Source: Planococcus halotolerans (GTDB lineage: Bacteria > Bacillota > Bacilli > Bacillales_A > Planococcaceae). Taken from it: a stretch of 64,000 bases of DNA. Shown piece after piece: positions 60,899 through 64,000 of this stretch. A program made the translations under genes and the position numbers. The stretch lies in the NCBI RefSeq assembly GCF_003289955.1, contig NZ_QLZR01000002.1:1-64000 (forward strand), in the 5' to 3' direction. How positions within the stretch are numbered: position 1 is the stretch's first letter; each line of letters starts with the position of its first letter. The notes under the pieces are model-generated. The model had not been told where the DNA came from and searched no databases. It saw nothing but the letters and a program-made list of their open reading frames with translations.

Positions 60899-60920
60899 GC
60901 AACACTTTTTAAAGAAGCTT

Positions 60921-62168
60921 TTACTGCAGATCTTTGATTTCACCCATAAATAGTATGGCCCCTGACTCAACATCTGTTATGGCCAGGAAAAAAGGTCTTT
61001 CAATTTTCATCGTGAACGGTGGCTCTGCATCTCCGGAATCCACTACAGAAATCGAAGTCGCCGCAGCTGCTTCGGTCCCTTCCTCGTTTATATCGAGGTA
61101 GGTTTTTTGGGCTATTGAAGTAACTGCTAGTTCACTGTCTCCTTCGACAATATGCGGAAAATCAGCATTTTCATTAAAAGAGCTTGGCATACCCAGCTCT
61201 TTCATTGCATCATTCAATATAATTTCATATTCCATTTCAAATTTGGGCATCAGGACTTTTCCTTGTCGACTGCTGAACTCTCCATTCCACCGTTTCCAGT
61301 TTTCTGTATTCAGCGCGTCTCTGAATTCTTTCAGACTTGAACTGCTTCTTGGCAAAAATAACTTCATATCCATTTCGCCATCCCCGTAAGGCAATGAAAC
61401 CGCCTGAAAGCTGTCCGTTTCAAGGTAAGGGATTCTTTCTTCCAGTCTCATCATTTGGACAGTGCTTTTCTTATCCCCTTCTCCCATAAATGTGCTTTCC
61501 TTCGTTGTGCCTGCTTCGAATTTATATTGCCAATCACCTTTAAAATAAACTGCGTTTAAGAGAATAGCAACAATATTCGAGTCTAAAGGCTCTTCTGCCA
61601 TTTTCTTTATTTTATTGTTGGTAGCATCCTGTACCCATTCATTGATTTCAACCGCCGAAGCTTTATCCGAAATGTCGATCTCCTCAATTTCCGCATTAAA
61701 GTAATCACGATTGCTGGCAGTGAATTGCTCCTGGAATTGATAAGAGTCATTCAGCCAAATGGAGTTTCCGATCCTCAGCTCTATCTTCTCTGTGTCAGAA
61801 GCAAGGATCGACATCAGCGATGCGTTCGCCTGATTCAGATTGCCCGCCTCAATTCCCTTCACTCCCAACACTTCAGCAATCTCATCTTTCGTATCACCTT
61901 CAGCACCGTTATAGAGCATGGAAAGTGCCATATAAAGGCTGACAGGAGATATAAATGGGTTGTCCCCTTCGCCTTTCCCACTGATTTCGGACAATAAATT
62001 CATGCCCATAAGGTTACTGGCATCCACTATCTCCAAATAATCATCTTCCTCGAATTCGGCATTTTTCGAAGGCTGTAAGCTGCCTGGATCAGTTGATCCT
62101 TGGGTTTGCCCACAACCCGCAAGTATTATTACAGCTAGCGAAACTGCAAACACCGTGCTCCTCTTCAT
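60921..62168 (-). CDS. Serpin (serine protease inhibitor) lipoprotein
   Basis: 415 residues from ATG 62168, behind a GGGGTGG site; the longer frame to 62261 is unsupported. The lipobox ILAGC gives lipidated Cys18, so it is displayed outside the membrane. The serpin fold covers about 50-415: NPFISPVSLYMALSMLYNGA, LLNAVYFKGDW, FLPRSS and C-terminal ERPFFLAITDVESGAILFMG. The reactive-loop hinge EEGTEAAAAT is short-chain and Ala-rich, as in inhibitory serpins. The scissile bond cannot be fixed; the segment SVVDSGDAEPPF follows. The target protease is unknown. Confidence 0.92.
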   Translation of the reverse strand: MKRSTVFAVSLAVIILAGCGQTQGSTDPGSLQPSKNAEFEEDDYLEIVDASNLMGMNLLSEISGKGEGDNPFISPVSLYMALSMLYNGAEGDTKDEIAEVLGVKGIEAGNLNQANASLMSILASDTEKIELRIGNSIWLNDSYQFQEQFTASNRDYFNAEIEEIDISDKASAVEINEWVQDATNNKIKKMAEEPLDSNIVAILLNAVYFKGDWQYKFEAGTTKESTFMGEGDKKSTVQMMRLEERIPYLETDSFQAVSLPYGDGEMDMKLFLPRSSSSLKEFRDALNTENWKRWNGEFSSRQGKVLMPKFEMEYEIILNDAMKELGMPSSFNENADFPHIVEGDSELAVTSIAQKTYLDINEEGTEAAAATSISVVDSGDAEPPFTMKIERPFFLAITDVESGAILFMGEIKDLQ

Positions 62169-62263
62169 ATAACCATCCACCCCTTTAAGGATTAGACTGT
62201 CAATTTTGGCAAAAGTTACAGCGGCAAGCAGATTCTTTAGGAAATGAAATATCTTTGCCAACT

Positions 62264-62293
62264 AAAAAACCGCACCGGACACATCCGATGCGG
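62264..62293 (-). terminator. Terminator of the DUF2382 gene
   Basis: On the minus strand, CCGCATCGG-ATGTGT-CCGGTGCGG is followed by TTTTTTAG. Confidence 0.88.
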
Positions 62294-62328
62294 CACCTTG
62301 CAGTATTCTATTGTTTTATTCTGATGGC

Positions 62329-63189
62329 TTATAAGCCTCTTTTATTGTCCTTGTCGTTAAACAAGCCTTTATTGGCATTATTGTCTTCATCGATATCCGC
62401 TTCTTCACGGCGGACAGTCTCGCTGACATGTTCTGTATCTTTGACTTTGCGTTTACCGACAACCAATTCCTCGCTGACGACATCGTCTTTGGATACATTT
62501 ACGCGTTCTTCATTGACATCGACATGGATGGAGTCGTTGCCATCCAGTCCGTCTCGGCCAGTGAGGCCGGATCCGGACTCTTCGTTTACCGGACGGCGTT
62601 CCACGTAAACCTCTTCATGCTCAACAGGCACATCAATCGATTGTTCTTCTTCCACAACATGTTTCCCGACATTTACTTCACCAGTCTGCACACGTTCTTT
62701 ATCAACATTCAAGCGTTCTTCATGAAGTTTGAGACTTTCTTCATCAGTGCCAGTGCCAGAGTAATTGTCGCGGCTTAGATCACTGCCTGTATCTGTACCA
62801 GTTCTGCTTCCTGTGCCATACGTCCCTGACGAGCCAGCGAAATCCTGGTCAACGTATAAAAGGATACGGCCATTTTCAACCTGGCTGCTGTAATCCGTAT
62901 CGCGCGTGTTATCATCGCTGACATTGCGATATGAGCTTCTTTCCGTATCGTCGCTGGAGAATAGATTGGTGAATTTATCTTTCCAATTACTGTCTTTATC
63001 ACCGGAAGTGATATTTGTTCTTGTTTTGTCCTGAAGAGTATCGATATTCGCGCCGTCTTTGGCGACAACATACATATCCTCTTCACGGTAACCTTGTTCT
63101 TTCAGTTGTTCAATTTTCTTGAAGACTTGCGCCTGCAGTTCAAATGTTCCTACCAATTTGTCGTTGTTGTTATTATTATTGTTCACCAT
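62329..63189 (-). CDS. DUF2382 (YsnF/AvaK-type) stress protein
   Basis: 286 residues. Residues about 1-95 resemble the general stress protein 17M-like domain (KLVGTFELQAQVFKKIEQLK). A low-complexity Gly/Ser/Thr/Asp linker follows (about 95-145). Two DUF2382 halves then carry LKLHEERLNVDKERVQTGEV, IDVPVEHEEVYVERRPV and ETVRREEADID. Very acidic and hydrophilic. GGAGG lies before ATGs at 63192 and 63189, the second better spaced. Homologues are linked to general stress in Firmicutes, but the biochemical role is unknown. A paralogue lies next to it. Confidence 0.88.
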   Translation of the reverse strand: MVNNNNNNNDKLVGTFELQAQVFKKIEQLKEQGYREEDMYVVAKDGANIDTLQDKTRTNITSGDKDSNWKDKFTNLFSSDDTERSSYRNVSDDNTRDTDYSSQVENGRILLYVDQDFAGSSGTYGTGSRTGTDTGSDLSRDNYSGTGTDEESLKLHEERLNVDKERVQTGEVNVGKHVVEEEQSIDVPVEHEEVYVERRPVNEESGSGLTGRDGLDGNDSIHVDVNEERVNVSKDDVVSEELVVGKRKVKDTEHVSETVRREEADIDEDNNANKGLFNDKDNKRGL

Positions 63190-63314
63190 CATAAAACCTC
63201 CAATTAAATTGATGTGTCTTCTTTCTGATGAATCTAGTATTTGTGTACCCTTTGGCATTCCTGATAAACATCCAGGCCGCACGAGGCCCTCTCTTATAAG
63301 GTTTCTGCAGAATC

Positions 63315-64000
63315 TTACTTTCTAGTACTGCCGTTCGGCGGCAGGTCACTGTCATCAATATCAACTTCTTCACGGCGGACAGTTTCGGAGATGTGCTCGG
63401 TTTCGTTTATTTTCCGTTTAGTTACCACAATCTCTTCTGTTACCACTTCTTTTTTCGTTACAACCAGCCGTTCCTCAACAACCGGTATATGAAGTTCATC
63501 CCCTACCTGATAGGGCTCTCTTCTAATTTCCTCATCCGGGTTTCCGTTATCCGCAACCGGCCGTCTTTCCACCACGACGTCATCCCGTTCAACCGGAACA
63601 TCCATATGCTGCTGTTCTTCCACTATCCGTTTATTGACATTAATTTCTCCGGTCTGCACACGCTCTTTATGAACTTGCAGTTGTTCTTCATGCAATAATA
63701 AGCTTTCTTCATCTGTACCCGACAGCTTTCTGCGCCGTTCTGTCCGGCTCATTTTTGGAGTTTCTGCGTATTCTCCGGCAGAGTTGTTTGAAACTCCCGC
63801 TGCAGAAATTCCTGCATCCCTATCTGATTCGTCATAAACTTCGTCGTCCGCAAACAGAAAGATTTCACCGTTTTCAATGCGGCGGTTAAAATCTTCAGCC
63901 TCTTCGCTGCTGAAGCCCATTTCTTCAAAGACATTCCTTAACGAATGGTTGCCTGAAAACATTTCTTTGAACTTATCGATCCATTCTCCGTCCTGTTCCG
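63315..64000 (-). CDS. DUF2382 (YsnF/AvaK-type) stress protein, 5' end outside window
   Basis: The frame is open through the right edge: upstream of the internal ATG 63962 it continues as EQDGEWIDKFKE, which matches the paralogue's DSNWKDKFTN, so the true start lies beyond 64000. About 228 residues are visible. The C-terminal half has LLLHEEQLQVHKERVQTGEI, MDVPVERDDVVVERRPV and ISETVRREEVDID, closely similar to the neighbour at 62329. A shorter linker than the neighbour. The two are tandem paralogues 125 bp apart. Confidence 0.88.
   Translation of the reverse strand, partial: EQDGEWIDKFKEMFSGNHSLRNVFEEMGFSSEEAEDFNRRIENGEIFLFADDEVYDESDRDAGISAAGVSNNSAGEYAETPKMSRTERRRKLSGTDEESLLLHEEQLQVHKERVQTGEINVNKRIVEEQQHMDVPVERDDVVVERRPVADNGNPDEEIRREPYQVGDELHIPVVEERLVVTKKEVVTEEIVVTKRKINETEHISETVRREEVDIDDSDLPPNGSTRK

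Overview
The window looks like chromosomal DNA of a low-to-moderate GC Gram-positive (Firmicutes, order Bacillales; Planococcaceae is my best guess). Signs for this are the fruRKA/ptsHI PTS locus, a nifS-nadBCA NAD locus with an AGTGTC-type operator, CcpA-like cre sites, purine-rich ribosome binding sites with frequent TTG/GTG starts, lipoboxes, and a class F sortase beside its anchored substrate. No rRNA, tRNA, CRISPR array or complete insertion sequence was seen.

Region 1 (1-27 kb) is AT-rich and accessory in character. Nearly every gene is on the minus strand, most are single small genes, and the functions are typical of scattered acquired genes: GNAT acetyltransferases, Nudix hydrolases, APH-type kinases, HAD and metallo-phosphatases, a Nif3-like protein, an MFS exporter with a divergent SgrR-like regulator, and MarR/DUF3147. 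They are separated by a recurring intergenic element: a tail (ATATGTAAACT type), a purine-rich hairpin terminator, and a TTCGTAAAAGTACACTTTTACGAA palindrome. I see about ten full or partial copies here and none after 27 kb. A visibly more GC-rich module (class F sortase, MPETG-anchored helical-repeat protein, cupredoxin lipoprotein) sits between two ~490-bp direct repeats, beside a decayed paralogue of the anchored protein. Next to it is an Mn-type ABC transporter with MntR.

Region 2 (27-43 kb) is core metabolism: fruR-fruK-fruA divergent from ptsH-ptsI, with a cre site and three phased FruR-like decamers between them; NAD(P)H-hydrate dehydratase; asparagine synthase; a DUF2294 protein; an MBL hydrolase and a LacI regulator whose operator lies inside the terminator palindrome; YuiD-like and SGNH proteins; and a K+ channel-like protein. 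Between a Nudix gene and an NTF2-like gene lies a compact locus with the features of a type I toxin-antitoxin pair: a 27-residue holin-like peptide, a convergent antisense RNA, and 5'/3' and SD-sequestering pairings.

Region 3 (43-64 kb) holds an aldehyde dehydrogenase, a large secreted nuclease, lysoplasmalogenase, arylamine N-acetyltransferase, a DedA/glycosyltransferase/cysteine-hydrolase operon, glycerate kinase, an OsmC-family gene, nifS, nadBCA, a TetR regulator, a serpin lipoprotein and two DUF2382 stress proteins, the last running off the window. The OsmC-family frame is interrupted by a TGA at the position of the family's first conserved cysteine, and a GC-rich hairpin follows it at SECIS-like distance. 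It is therefore a candidate selenoprotein, which I rate the most interesting observation; a plain nonsense mutation is the alternative.
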